Origin: Mesoaciditoga sp.
GTDB taxonomy: Bacteria > Thermotogota > Thermotogae > Mesoaciditogales > Mesoaciditogaceae
DNA: 41,670 nucleotides
Reading direction: 5' to 3'
NCBI GenBank assembly: GCA_015489955.1
Contig: WFYR01000044.1
Coordinates: 1-41,670, forward strand
A program made the position numbers and the translations under genes. Each line of letters starts with the position of its first letter. Position 1 is the first letter of the stretch. The notes beneath the pieces are model-generated. The model worked only from the letters and a program-made list of their open reading frames with translations, had not been told where the DNA came from and made no database searches. Positions 23,589-32,494 of the stretch are shown piece by piece.

Positions 23589-23740
23589 CTGTATCAGCCA
23601 GCTCCCGCCAGCTTCACACCTCCTTATTTTGGGGTGTAAAACAGCTTTTCACCATTTTGGAGTGAAAAGTTGTTATTTCCATTCCTTGAATTTAATTACA
23701 GATCGAATTATTATACAACAAGGTTCTAAAAAAAAAGAAA
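23589..23740 (-). promoter_or_regulatory. Structured leader between tmk and ftsA
   Basis: This gap holds an 8-bp inverted repeat (CTTTTCAC/GTGAAAAG, 23645-23669), and a second possible hairpin (ACACC...GGTGT, 23616-23637) that would hide AAGGAGG (23625-23619). A 22-codon frame (23682-23614, minus) ends right after that AAGGAGG. Between it and the ftsA ATG, AGCTGGC occurs twice 3 bases apart. A separate ftsA promoter or translational control of ftsA is possible; no consensus promoter is evident. Confidence 0.4.
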
Positions 23741-24343
23741 TCAAAGAGCAAAATGCTTTTCAAGTTCTTCGATTATTCTTTGAAATATTTTATCTTTTTG
23801 TTCTCTGCCATCGATCAAGATAAATCTTTTTGTCCCTTTTAAAGAATTATAACCTTCCATAACTTTTTTCATGAATTCCCATCCTTCGGCTTCTAATCGA
23901 TCCTTATTTCTCATCCTTTTCTCAAAAGTTTCCTTATCTATTTCCAGATAAAAGGTAAGATCGGGATAGATCATGTCCGTGGCGAATTCATTTATGAGCG
24001 TTACAATTCTTTTCCCAAGTCCTCTTCCAAATCCCTGATACGCAACGGAAGAATCTATATATCTGTCCAATATCACGTATTCCCCAACTTCAAGTCTCGG
24101 TTTTACCTGTTCTTTTACCAATTGAGAGCGTGAAGCTGCGTAAAGCAAAAATTCAGTTTTTTCATCCATGTTGTTATTAGAGCTATCAAGTAAGATTTCC
24201 CTTATCTTTTCTCCTATCTTGGTTCCTCCTGGCTCTCTGAAAACAGAAAAATTTACCTTTTTGTTTTTCAAATAATCGCTTAATTTCTCTATTTGAGTGG
24301 TCTTTCCACATCCGTCTATTCCCTCAAAAGTTATAAGTGGCAT
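23741..24343 (-). CDS. tmk: Thymidylate kinase
   Basis: Cytosolic enzyme that phosphorylates dTMP to dTDP with ATP. The P-loop FEGIDGCGKTTQ is at the N-terminus, REPGG follows near residue 37, the DRY motif with the substrate-binding segment is ILDRYIDSSVAYQG, and the lid region is NKDRLEAEG. Length 200 is typical. GGAGGTG lies 4 bases before the ATG, 12 bases after dnaB, so the two are co-transcribed. Confidence 0.97.
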   Translation of the reverse strand: MPLITFEGIDGCGKTTQIEKLSDYLKNKKVNFSVFREPGGTKIGEKIREILLDSSNNNMDEKTEFLLYAASRSQLVKEQVKPRLEVGEYVILDRYIDSSVAYQGFGRGLGKRIVTLINEFATDMIYPDLTFYLEIDKETFEKRMRNKDRLEAEGWEFMKKVMEGYNSLKGTKRFILIDGREQKDKIFQRIIEELEKHFAL

Positions 24344-24355
24344 AGAACACCTCCG

Positions 24356-25714
24356 TTACTCATGGGTTTGATCTCTTTCGTAAAAACTTGCAAATCTTGG
24401 AAAGAAACTCACAACAACGCTTCCTATAGGCCCATTTCGCTGCTTCCCTATTATTATCTCGGCATCCTTTGGAGCATTGAAGTCAAATTCTTCTTCATCC
24501 TCGGCGCTTTTTTGCTTTTTTCTGAAATAATCTTCCCTGTGAATGAACATAACAACGTCGGCATCTTGCTCAATCGCACCGGACTCTCTTAAATCGCTTA
24601 AACGTGGTCTTTTTTCATCGCGCTGCTCAACAGCACGCGAAAGTTGAGAAAGTGCCACCACACAAACGTCAAGTTCCCTGGCCAAAAGCTTCAGAGATCT
24701 GGAAATTTCGGAGATTTCCTGCTGTCTATTTTCGTGTTTCGTTTTGCTGTGCATAAGTTGAAGATAATCAACAAACATCACATCCATGCCGTATTCTTTC
24801 TTTATCTTTCGAGCCTTGGTTCTCAATTTCATCACATCTAAAGACGGATCATCGTCTATAACCATTCTGGCATTTTTCAAACGAGCGGCGGCATCCGTCA
24901 GCCTTCTCCAATCATCTGGACTTATAGATCCAGAGCGAATGTTTTTAAGATCTACGTATCCTTCGGCACACAACATGCGCTGAGCAAGCTGTTCTGCAGA
25001 CATTTCAAGGCTAAAAAAAGTTACGTTGTGCTCATAGCGCAACGAAATATTTCTCGCTAACGTTAACGCCAGCGAGGTTTTTCCCAACGATGGTCTGGCA
25101 GCCAAAATCACCAGATCAGATTTGTGAAGACCGGCAGTCATGCTATCCAATTCTCTAAATCCCGTTGGTATTCCAGTTATGTATATACTACCTTCTGGCG
25201 ATTCTTTTTCTACCTTGAGCTTTTCTATATTTTCAAAGGACGCATTTATCACTTTTTCCAGAGGTAAATAAGTCTTGGTCGTCCTATCTTCTGCTATTTT
25301 GAAGATCATTCTTTCGGCGTCGTCAAGAATTTCACTGACCTCTCTTTGTTCGTAAGAAAGGTTGGCTATTTTTGAAGCAGTGCTTATCAATTGGCGTAAG
25401 ACTGACTTTTCTTTGACCACTTTTGCATAATATTCTACATTTGAAACTATTGGCACGGAGTCTGCCAAATGCATAACGCCTATTTCTCCGCCAACCAATT
25501 CCAATTGTTTTCTAACTTTTAACCTTTCGGTTACGGATAGCACATCTATAGGTTCGGATTCTTTAAAAAGATCTTCCATGGCTTTGAAAACAACTTTCGT
25601 TGGTGTGAAATAAAAATCAGAAGAGCTTAGAATTTCGAAAACGGTATCAGCCGCTTCTGGATCTAAGAAAATCGCACCTATGACGGCTTCTTCAGCCTCT
25701 TTGCTTTGAGGCAT
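24356..25714 (-). CDS. dnaB: Replicative DNA helicase DnaB
   Basis: Hexameric 5'-3' helicase of the replication fork. The N-terminal domain (EAEEAVIGAIFLDPEAAD) and linker are followed by the RecA-like motor: Walker A ARPSLGKTS, Walker B VDYLQLM with GRPSL-type neighbours, and RLSDLRESGAIEQDADVVMF followed by IIIGKQRNGP with the arginine finger region. Length 452 is normal and no intein is present. The annotated ATG at 25714 lacks a near ribosome-binding site: AAGAGGTG (25745-25738) lies 23 bases upstream, ideally placed for an in-frame ATA codon at 25729, which would add MEEKI. The true start is therefore uncertain. Confidence 0.96.
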   Translation of the reverse strand: MPQSKEAEEAVIGAIFLDPEAADTVFEILSSSDFYFTPTKVVFKAMEDLFKESEPIDVLSVTERLKVRKQLELVGGEIGVMHLADSVPIVSNVEYYAKVVKEKSVLRQLISTASKIANLSYEQREVSEILDDAERMIFKIAEDRTTKTYLPLEKVINASFENIEKLKVEKESPEGSIYITGIPTGFRELDSMTAGLHKSDLVILAARPSLGKTSLALTLARNISLRYEHNVTFFSLEMSAEQLAQRMLCAEGYVDLKNIRSGSISPDDWRRLTDAAARLKNARMVIDDDPSLDVMKLRTKARKIKKEYGMDVMFVDYLQLMHSKTKHENRQQEISEISRSLKLLARELDVCVVALSQLSRAVEQRDEKRPRLSDLRESGAIEQDADVVMFIHREDYFRKKQKSAEDEEEFDFNAPKDAEIIIGKQRNGPIGSVVVSFFPRFASFYERDQTHE

Positions 25715-25751
25715 GATTTTTTCTTCTATAGTTAGATCACCTCTTCAACTA

Positions 25752-28700
25752 TCAAAAAAATGAAAAACCAAAACTACCCTTTACTGGATCTACAGATACG
25801 TACTTTTTTGGAAAAGCTGTTATGTAAAGTGTTAATGAAAAATCGGAAACCTTAAAGCCGTTAGCCGCAGAAAGCGCCATACTTCCCTTTAAACCTAAAC
25901 AATCCAAAGACTTTGAAAAACTCAAATTCATGTTTTGTAAACTCCCGCGTGAAAAATTTCCATTTGAAGACAACGAAATTCCCAAATTTTTAATATTTCC
26001 AGAGGCTTTGAAGTTCAAATCATCAATTGAAAAGTTGTCGCTCTTTATCACAAAGGTTGAAGACCACTTGAAATTGTTGAAAAACAAGAAGTTTCCCAGC
26101 GAAATGTTCAATTTGTTTGATACATTTGAAAATTTCTTGGATGAATAATCGTAAAGCGTTTCCGCATGGTAAGAAACACCCTTAAAATGGGAATCTAAAA
26201 TGTACTTCGTATTTACAGGTTTAAAAGGAGAATGTTGAATGATAGTGGTTGTCTTTAAAACATTTGAAAATCCCAGTAAATTGAACTTTGAAGAGGTTAC
26301 CAGCCCTATATTTGACCATGGATTGGTAACGTTGTTGAAATTGTAGGAAAATTTTGCATTGGCACTGAGCGGAATGAATGGAAAATCGTATGTAAGAGAG
26401 AAAGCCAGATTGTTTTCAAGGTTGTGAGTATCGAATTTTCCAACATTCGCACCATTCACGCCAATAAAAGTATGAACTACAGATGTCTTTAACCCAAATA
26501 AATTCTTCGAAAGCGATGTTTTAAAAATGGCTGCAAAGCGGTCTGAAAGCACAGAATTGTTACTGTCTTTTTCAAATCCAGTCTTCGCGCTGTAGGAAAA
26601 ACCGAGTGAAGCCCCCCAAAAATTGTACGAAATGGAGTCGAATGCGTATCCAGCGTCCATGAAGATGGAATAACCAAGAGGTGAATTTGATTGGGAAGAA
26701 AGCTTTCCGTTGTATGCTCCTGAAACGGATTTTAAAGTTAAAAATCTAAATGGGAGTGAAAATTTTCCATTTAAGGAATTTGAAAAAGTAAAATCCTGAG
26801 AAGGTAAGTAGAAAATTCCGTTTCCTTTGAGTTCGCCATTTGCTTTCAGTTTTCCCAATGAAAGCTTCAAATTCTTAACGGAATAAGGAAGTTCATACTT
26901 CTGATTTTTTCCATTCACGAATTGCAAAGCTTTCAAAGATAGGACATCCCCCATTAAGGGACCTTCTAATGTAAAAGAAACGTTCTGCGTGCCATTTTTA
27001 ATATTTCCTTGATAGGAAAAAGAGCTTTTGTATTTTTTGAAGTTCATTGCACCACCGAATTTCACATTTTCAGCAGAAATATTTCCATTTTGTGATGTGT
27101 TAGAATAAGAAAAATAAATGGGGATACTTGCCAATTTGGCATTTACATCGAAACCTTGAATGAATTGACCACTGTCATTCGAAGAAAAAAACGCATCTCC
27201 ACTTAAGTTTTCAGAAGGATAAAAGTTGAATTTCACCGCTTTATTCCACCCACTCGCTGAATGAGTGAATGTTATCTCCATAGGTTGTTTCCCACCACTC
27301 AACGAGTAATAATACTGCGGTAAGTAAAGAACGGGTAAGCCAAACAAATACATAACAACGTTGTAAGCTATGAGATGATCCTGAGGTACAAAGTAAATAC
27401 TTTGAGCTTGAATTTTGTAATGTGGCGGGTTGAACTTACAGGTTGTTATGTATCCAGGCGATATGACGCTTGTACCGCTTTGTGTGTCGTAAACAGATCG
27501 CTTCCCATAAAAGTAAACGTCCTCTTTCGTTCCCTTGGCGTTCTTTACCTTTTCAACTCCACGTAAATCGCAAATTATGGCTGTATCCTGCCTTAGTTTG
27601 ACACTCATAGAAGACGCTAAGATTTTTTTATTTCCCTGAATGAAAACCACATTCCCTTCAAGAAGCGCCAGAGTGGCCAGGCCGTCTTTGTTGAAGAATA
27701 TTTTTAACGTGGAAGCGCTGACGGTATAATTTTCTGATTTTATTTGAACGCCATGCGTGTAAATTACTTCTGTTGCTGAAACGATATCCAACTGTCCAGC
27801 ATTTATTTTGAAGAGTTGCGCACCAAATGTTTTTGTGCCGAAGGAAAAAATTGAAAATACGAAAATAACCAGAAGAACAGGTATTATTTTAACGAAAAAT
27901 TCCTTTATTTTGAACATCAGACGACTGTCCAAAAGCAAGAAAAAGGTCGCTCCCAACAGCGCAAATATCAAATCTGGCAACCAAGAAGCCATTACCGGTT
28001 GCAGCAATCCGTTTTTTCCCATAGCGCTAAGCCACGCCCCAGAACCTTGATACAACACTACCAGAACAAAGGTGACGATAACTCCCCATGATTTACTCTT
28101 TATTCCAAAAAAGAGCGAAAAAGGAACACCTAAGAAAGCAATTATCAAAGCGGCTATTGCGTTGGCAAATCGAGTATTGAGCTCTACGATGTATATTCGT
28201 GGATCTAAACCCAGTCTTTTGAAAAGCTTTATACGATCTAAGAGCTCCCTTGAACTCATTGACTGCGCGGTTTTTTGCGATCGTATGAATCTCACAACAT
28301 CTTGCGTGATGTTAAGCCGCATGGTCTTAAAATTCATATCAAAGCTCATCAAACCGTCTTTTAAAGTGTATACCCTTCCATCTCTTAAAACCCACTTTCC
28401 TTTTTCAAAAGAAGCCGTTTTCGCATACGTGACCGTAAAATCGTTGCCCTTTATATTGTATATAAGAACATCGTTGAATTTCTCCGTTTTTGGATCAAAT
28501 TTTTCCACGTAAAAATAGCTATTTCCAGCTTTAAAAAAGGTGTTGGTTTTCACTTGTGGAGCTCCAGAATGCCAAACGACCTTTTGAAGATAATCTGAAG
28601 CCTTCGAATTGTAATTTGGGACGACGAAATCCTGGATTAAATACGTTCCAACGCTCAGTATCAAACCCATTAAAAGAAATGGAACGACTATTTTTTTCAA

Positions 28701-28985
28701 ATTAATACCATGAACTTGAAAGGCCATAAGTTCCCTACGGGATGAAAAATTAGAAATTTCCCAAAATATGGCCAGTAAAACACCAACTGGTATTCCCATA
28801 ACTACAAATTCAGGAAGGTTGTAATAAACAAGCACAAGGAGGCTCCAAAAACTCACATGGTTCTGAACTATAACGTCAGAAAGCTGATAAAGAAGCTCAA
28901 CGCTGACGAATATTATGAAGCCTATTAAACCTATGAAAAATGGTAAAATGAACTCTTTAGAAACGTATTTACATAACGTTTTCAA
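25752..28985 (-). CDS. LptF/LptG-type permease fused to OstA/LptD-like outer-membrane part
   Basis: A 1077-aa chain with two parts. Residues 1-355 form a YjgP/YjgQ (LptF/G) permease with six membrane helices and the periplasmic domain between helices 3 and 4; in Lpt systems this extracts LPS from the inner membrane. A seventh hydrophobic segment (about 365-383, KIIPVLLVIFVFSIF, ending FGA) precedes an OstA/LptA-like region (INAGQLDIVSATEVIYTHGV, LLEGNVVFIQGNKKILA) and then about 600 residues of LptD-like beta-rich sequence (MYLFGLPVLYLPQYYYSL) ending in SFGFSFF, an outer-membrane-barrel-type C-terminus. I chose TTG 28985, 6 bases after GGAGGTG; the ATG at 29000 overlaps that site. It follows phoU closely. 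No ATPase LptB is adjacent. Confidence 0.85.
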   Translation of the reverse strand: MKTLCKYVSKEFILPFFIGLIGFIIFVSVELLYQLSDVIVQNHVSFWSLLVLVYYNLPEFVVMGIPVGVLLAIFWEISNFSSRRELMAFQVHGINLKKIVVPFLLMGLILSVGTYLIQDFVVPNYNSKASDYLQKVVWHSGAPQVKTNTFFKAGNSYFYVEKFDPKTEKFNDVLIYNIKGNDFTVTYAKTASFEKGKWVLRDGRVYTLKDGLMSFDMNFKTMRLNITQDVVRFIRSQKTAQSMSSRELLDRIKLFKRLGLDPRIYIVELNTRFANAIAALIIAFLGVPFSLFFGIKSKSWGVIVTFVLVVLYQGSGAWLSAMGKNGLLQPVMASWLPDLIFALLGATFFLLLDSRLMFKIKEFFVKIIPVLLVIFVFSIFSFGTKTFGAQLFKINAGQLDIVSATEVIYTHGVQIKSENYTVSASTLKIFFNKDGLATLALLEGNVVFIQGNKKILASSMSVKLRQDTAIICDLRGVEKVKNAKGTKEDVYFYGKRSVYDTQSGTSVISPGYITTCKFNPPHYKIQAQSIYFVPQDHLIAYNVVMYLFGLPVLYLPQYYYSLSGGKQPMEITFTHSASGWNKAVKFNFYPSENLSGDAFFSSNDSGQFIQGFDVNAKLASIPIYFSYSNTSQNGNISAENVKFGGAMNFKKYKSSFSYQGNIKNGTQNVSFTLEGPLMGDVLSLKALQFVNGKNQKYELPYSVKNLKLSLGKLKANGELKGNGIFYLPSQDFTFSNSLNGKFSLPFRFLTLKSVSGAYNGKLSSQSNSPLGYSIFMDAGYAFDSISYNFWGASLGFSYSAKTGFEKDSNNSVLSDRFAAIFKTSLSKNLFGLKTSVVHTFIGVNGANVGKFDTHNLENNLAFSLTYDFPFIPLSANAKFSYNFNNVTNPWSNIGLVTSSKFNLLGFSNVLKTTTIIQHSPFKPVNTKYILDSHFKGVSYHAETLYDYSSKKFSNVSNKLNISLGNFLFFNNFKWSSTFVIKSDNFSIDDLNFKASGNIKNLGISLSSNGNFSRGSLQNMNLSFSKSLDCLGLKGSMALSAANGFKVSDFSLTLYITAFPKKYVSVDPVKGSFGFSFF

Positions 28986-29002
28986 AAATTGCACCTCCAT
29001 GC

Positions 29003-29620
29003 TTACAGGGGTTTTTTAGGAATGACTTTCAAACACAAATCTGCAACATCCTCAATATGTCTGGCTATTAGAAGAAGACTTAAGGCCCTGTTGACGTTCC
29101 TGGGAGATTCCATCATGTAAAGTTTTAACTCATCCTCTATAGAAAGATTCAGTTCATCCACGTATTCTTCCATATTCAAAAGATCTTCTATGGCTGAATC
29201 GTTACTCTCATCTTTATAAACATCCAAGCTTATTCTCATCATCTTTTCCGCAGTTGAAGCCATTTTAGGTAGATCTATAAGAGGCTTCAAGGCAGGTTCT
29301 TTAAGAAGTTTCAAAGTTTCTCCTGCTATGCTCGTAGCCTTGTCTCCTATCATCTCTAACGCGTTTCCCAAGACAAATCCATTTATACTTTCAACCAATT
29401 GTTTTCCCACGGGGGCATATTCGCCTATCATGAAAATTGTTTTTTCGTTCAAATCATCTCTCATCTTATCCGCCAACTTATCATCTTCCATAACTTCCTT
29501 TGCCATATCAGCGTTTCTATCAATTAAAGCGTACACGGCTCTATCAAACATATCTTCTACGAAGCGTCCAAATTTCATAACCGTTTCTTTGTACGATTCT
29601 ATCATTTCTTCCGGGATCAC
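29003..29620 (-). CDS. phoU: PhoU-family phosphate regulator
   Basis: Cytosolic helical protein that in other bacteria links the Pst transporter to PhoR signalling. Two three-helix units carry the metal-binding ExxxD patterns NALEMIGDKATSIA and LLIARHIEDVADL. About 205 aa, slightly short for the family. I chose the GTG at 29620 (IPEEMIESYKETV) because GAGGGTGG lies about 8 bases before it; the first TTG at 29647 would sit at the transcription start implied by the TATAAT at 29656. No pst genes are nearby; the gene instead heads the lpt-dnaB-tmk-fts string. Confidence 0.88.
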   Translation of the reverse strand: MIPEEMIESYKETVMKFGRFVEDMFDRAVYALIDRNADMAKEVMEDDKLADKMRDDLNEKTIFMIGEYAPVGKQLVESINGFVLGNALEMIGDKATSIAGETLKLLKEPALKPLIDLPKMASTAEKMMRISLDVYKDESNDSAIEDLLNMEEYVDELNLSIEDELKLYMMESPRNVNRALSLLLIARHIEDVADLCLKVIPKKPL

Positions 29621-29650
29621 TCTACCACCCACCCTCGTAAAATGCAAATT

Positions 29651-29660
29651 ATTATACCAT
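29651..29660 (-). promoter_or_regulatory. Extended -10 promoter for the phoU operon
   Basis: The minus strand reads ATGGTATAAT, a perfect -10 box with an upstream TG. The -35 region is weak (TTTTTC at a 17-base spacer). It would start transcription about 25 bases before the phoU GTG and is the likely head promoter of the division gene string. Confidence 0.6.
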
Positions 29661-29731
29661 TCTTGAAAAAAGCGAAAAAGCAGTAAAAATGTTCTATAAT
29701 TTAAGGTTAAGATGGAAAAGAGGTGACCATA

Positions 29732-30127
29732 TTGAAGGGATTTACTTTAATAGAACTTCTTATAGTAATGGCCGTTATTGCCGCCCTTATTTCGGCAATG
29801 GTTCCAATAGGAACAAAAGCGATAAGAGAAGCACGAGCTACTGCGATTGCTCTGGACCTTTCAGAAATGTCTAAAGCTGCAATGGATGATTTTTACGTCG
29901 AACAAAACTTTAATATAACTATGCAAGATTTAAAAAGATATTTTCATCCTGATAAAGATCTAAGTAAATTTAAAATAAAAACATCTCTTACAAATGATAT
30001 CGATCAAGTTTACATCTGGTATACGGGAAATGATGTAACAGCCTCACAAGTCGAAAAAGTTTTTCCAGATGTAGAAGCTTCTGGAGAATACCCAATGGTT
30101 CATCTTGCTTTAGAAAAATACTGGTAA
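29732..30127 (+). CDS. Type IV prepilin-like protein
   Basis: A minor pilin or pseudopilin with a very short leader: MKG before the cleavage site, then FTLIELLIVMAVIAALISAM as the N-methylated hydrophobic helix with Glu5. The globular part (about 100 residues) is small and has no cysteines; I do not recognise a subfamily. I chose the TTG at 29732 because GAGGTG lies 6 bases upstream and it gives the standard K-G/F processing site; a GTG three codons earlier overlaps the ribosome-binding site. A TATAAT lies at 29695-29700. The gene is isolated from other pilus genes, transcribed away from phoU, and closed by a strong terminator. PilB in this window could help assemble it. Confidence 0.85.
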   Translation: MKGFTLIELLIVMAVIAALISAMVPIGTKAIREARATAIALDLSEMSKAAMDDFYVEQNFNITMQDLKRYFHPDKDLSKFKIKTSLTNDIDQVYIWYTGNDVTASQVEKVFPDVEASGEYPMVHLALEKYW

Positions 30128-30151
30128 AACGGCTGCCGAAGCAGCCGTTTT
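30126..30151. terminator. Bidirectional intrinsic terminator
   Basis: AAAACGGCTGC/GCAGCCGTTTT is an 11-bp stem with a CGAA tetraloop, lying between the convergent prepilin and ackA genes. T-rich ends occur on both strands. Confidence 0.9.
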
Positions 30152-30167
30152 AGCGGACAAAATAACT

Positions 30168-31373
30168 TTATTTTAAATTTTCCACTATCTTTTTCGTATC
30201 TCTGGCAATGACAAGTTCCTCATTTGTGGGAACTATTAAAACTTTTACCTTTGAGTCGGATGTTGAGATGATTCTTTCCTTTCCCCGCACGTTATTCTTT
30301 TCGTCGTCTATTTCAATACCAAGAAATTCCAGATAAGAACAAACATCTTTTCTCGTATAAGGAGAATTTTCTCCAACCCCACCGGTAAATACTATTGCAT
30401 CAACGCCATTCATGGCAGCCGCGTAAGCACCCACGTATTTTGCGATACGATAATCGTAGATATCCAGTGCCAGCTTTGCCAATTCATTGCTTCCATCCAG
30501 GGCAGCATCTTCTATGTCTCTCATATCGCTGCTAAAGCCATTTGTAAGTCCATAAACTCCACTTTGTTTGTTGAGAATATCGTTCACTTCTTTAGGAGTT
30601 AAACCCTCTTTTTCCTGAAGGAAGGTGACAATTGCGGGGTCCATATCACCGCATCTCGTACCCATAACAAGACCTTCCAGCGGCGTGAATCCCATGGAAG
30701 TGTCAACACTTTTTCCGTATTTCACCGCGGCAATAGATGCGCCATTTCCAATATGGCAGGTTATAGTTTTAAGCTTTTCTACAGGCGTTTCTAAAATTTC
30801 AGCTGCCCTTCTTGAAACATAAAAATGAGATGTTCCATGAAAGCCATATCTTCTCACTTTGTACTTTTTATAATACTTTATCGGGATGGCATAAAGATAA
30901 GCCTTCTCCGGAAGAGTTTGGTGAAATGCCGTATCAAAAACGCCCACTTGTGGAACGTTGGGAAGTAATTCTTTCGCGGCCATTATTCCCATTATATTTG
31001 GTGGATTGTGAAGAGGGGCCAATTCGACGTTGTCTTCCAACGCTTTCATAACTTTTTCATCTATTAAAACCGAACCCGAAAACGTTTCTCCACCGTGCAC
31101 AACACGGTGCCCCACTGCATTTATCTCATCCATTGATTTTATAACGCCTTTTTCAGAATCAACCAAAGTTTTCAACACGATTTCTAATGCCACTTTGTGA
31201 TCTTTTACAGGTGTTTCTTCCGTGTATTTCTTCGTTCCTACCTTGTGAATAAGCCGAGAACCGTCTAACTTTATTCTTTCAACTATCCCACTACACAAAA
31301 CAGACTCGTCATCCATGTTGAAGAGCTGGTACTTAAGAGAAGAACTTCCTGCGTTTATAACGAGTACTTTCAA
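30168..31373 (-). CDS. ackA: Acetate kinase
   Basis: Cytosolic enzyme that converts acetyl phosphate and ADP to acetate and ATP, the energy-yielding step of acetate fermentation. Motifs: N-terminal [21 protein letters not shown] (catalytic Arg), [11 protein letters not shown] (catalytic Asp), [24 protein letters not shown] and GGVGENS. With the TTG at 31373, 8 bases after GGAGGTGG, the protein is 401 aa, the normal length; the longer in-frame reading upstream adds 26 unrelated residues. It follows fba by 31 bases and is probably co-transcribed. No pta gene is present in the window. Confidence 0.97.
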   Translation of the reverse strand: MKVLVINAGSSSLKYQLFNMDDESVLCSGIVERIKLDGSRLIHKVGTKKYTEETPVKDHKVALEIVLKTLVDSEKGVIKSMDEINAVGHRVVHGGETFSGSVLIDEKVMKALEDNVELAPLHNPPNIMGIMAAKELLPNVPQVGVFDTAFHQTLPEKAYLYAIPIKYYKKYKVRRYGFHGTSHFYVSRRAAEILETPVEKLKTITCHIGNGASIAAVKYGKSVDTSMGFTPLEGLVMGTRCGDMDPAIVTFLQEKEGLTPKEVNDILNKQSGVYGLTNGFSSDMRDIEDAALDGSNELAKLALDIYDYRIAKYVGAYAAAMNGVDAIVFTGGVGENSPYTRKDVCSYLEFLGIEIDDEKNNVRGKERIISTSDSKVKVLIVPTNEELVIARDTKKIVENLK

Positions 31374-31404
31374 TGCTTCCACCTCCACTTTTATCCAATC
31401 ATCT

Positions 31405-32349
31405 TTATGCTTTTCCCACAGATCCCAAAACTTCCATTCTTTCCATAACAACTTCTTTAATTGCCTGCATTGCAGGTTTGAAAAGTTTTCTTGGATCTAT
31501 TTGGGCTTTATTATCGTGTAAAACCTTTCTCAATTCCGCGATAAACGCCACTCTTAAATCTGTGTCCGTGTTGACTTTGTTTATCCCATACTTCACGGCT
31601 TCTTTCAAAACATCGTAGGGCACTCCCTTGGCTCCTTGTATGTCGGCACCGTATTCATTTGCAAGCTCAACGTACCTTGGAAGCACTGTTGAGGCGCCAT
31701 GAAGAACGAGAGGCAATTTCGTCAACTCTTTGACCTTTTTCAATCTTTCAAAATCCAATTTTGCCTCTCCCTTGAATTTAAAGGCACCATGACTGGTTCC
31801 TATGGCTGGTGCCAAAAAGTCAATACCGGTGTGTTCTACAAAATCTTTTGCTTCATCAGGATCTATTAAAGTGGCATCCCTTTCCGAAACGGAAACATTG
31901 TCCTCGATGCCGACCAATCTTCCAAGTTCTGCCTCCACAGATATTCCAGCAGCGTGAGCGATTTTCACAACTTCAGATGTGAGCTCCATATTCTCTTTGT
32001 ACGGCTTCGCGGAAGCATCTATCATAACCGAAGAGTATCCCGCCTGAATTGCGGCAACAACGTGTTCTATATCATGGCCATGATCTAAATGAAGTGCTAC
32101 AGGAACTGGTGCGCTTTCCGCAAAACTTTTCACCATATCAGCCAGAACTTTTGCGCCTTTTCTAAAATCACCGTCTCCAGCGTAAGACATGGCCCCTTCA
32201 CTCGTTTCGATTATCACCGGAGAGTTTTTTTCCACTGCCGCGTCTATTATCGATTGCAAGAACTCCAGATTGTTGATGTTAAAGGCTCCAACACCGTAAT
32301 AACCTTCATTTGCCTTCTCCAGTATTTCTTTTGTGTTTTTAACGTACAT
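31405..32349 (-). CDS. fba: Class II fructose-1,6-bisphosphate aldolase
   Basis: Zinc-dependent glycolytic enzyme that splits fructose-1,6-bisphosphate into DHAP and glyceraldehyde-3-phosphate. Zinc and substrate residues are in LHLDHGHD (catalytic Asp and zinc His), [23 protein letters not shown] and [11 protein letters not shown] (phosphate binding). Length 314 is typical. GGGAGGATTCGAT precedes the ATG, and a TGTGATATACT -10-like element lies about 20 bases farther up. With ackA it links glycolysis to ATP from acetate. A tagatose-bisphosphate aldolase is the alternative. Confidence 0.95.
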   Translation of the reverse strand: MYVKNTKEILEKANEGYYGVGAFNINNLEFLQSIIDAAVEKNSPVIIETSEGAMSYAGDGDFRKGAKVLADMVKSFAESAPVPVALHLDHGHDIEHVVAAIQAGYSSVMIDASAKPYKENMELTSEVVKIAHAAGISVEAELGRLVGIEDNVSVSERDATLIDPDEAKDFVEHTGIDFLAPAIGTSHGAFKFKGEAKLDFERLKKVKELTKLPLVLHGASTVLPRYVELANEYGADIQGAKGVPYDVLKEAVKYGINKVNTDTDLRVAFIAELRKVLHDNKAQIDPRKLFKPAMQAIKEVVMERMEVLGSVGKA

Positions 32350-32468
32350 ATCGAATCCTCCCTTCTTTCATTTAAGAGTATATCACACCACACTTTTTAC
32401 CTTGCTTTGCGAAAATATCTCTCAAAGGATATAGATCGAAATCATCAAAGTTCCGAAAAGAAAAATTA

Positions 32469-32494
32469 AAAACATCCTCATTTGAGGATGTTTT
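32469..32494 (-). terminator. Intrinsic terminator after lemA
   Basis: A 12-bp stem AAAACATCCTCA/TGAGGATGTTTT with a 2-base nominal loop begins at the lemA stop codon. On the minus strand it is followed by a T-rich tail (TTAATTTTTC). Confidence 0.85.

Noticed and set aside
31374-31451. 26-residue N-terminal extension of acetate kinase
   Set aside because: The ribosome-binding site GGAGGTGG and the normal family N-terminus place the start at the TTG at 31373; the extension is leader read in frame.
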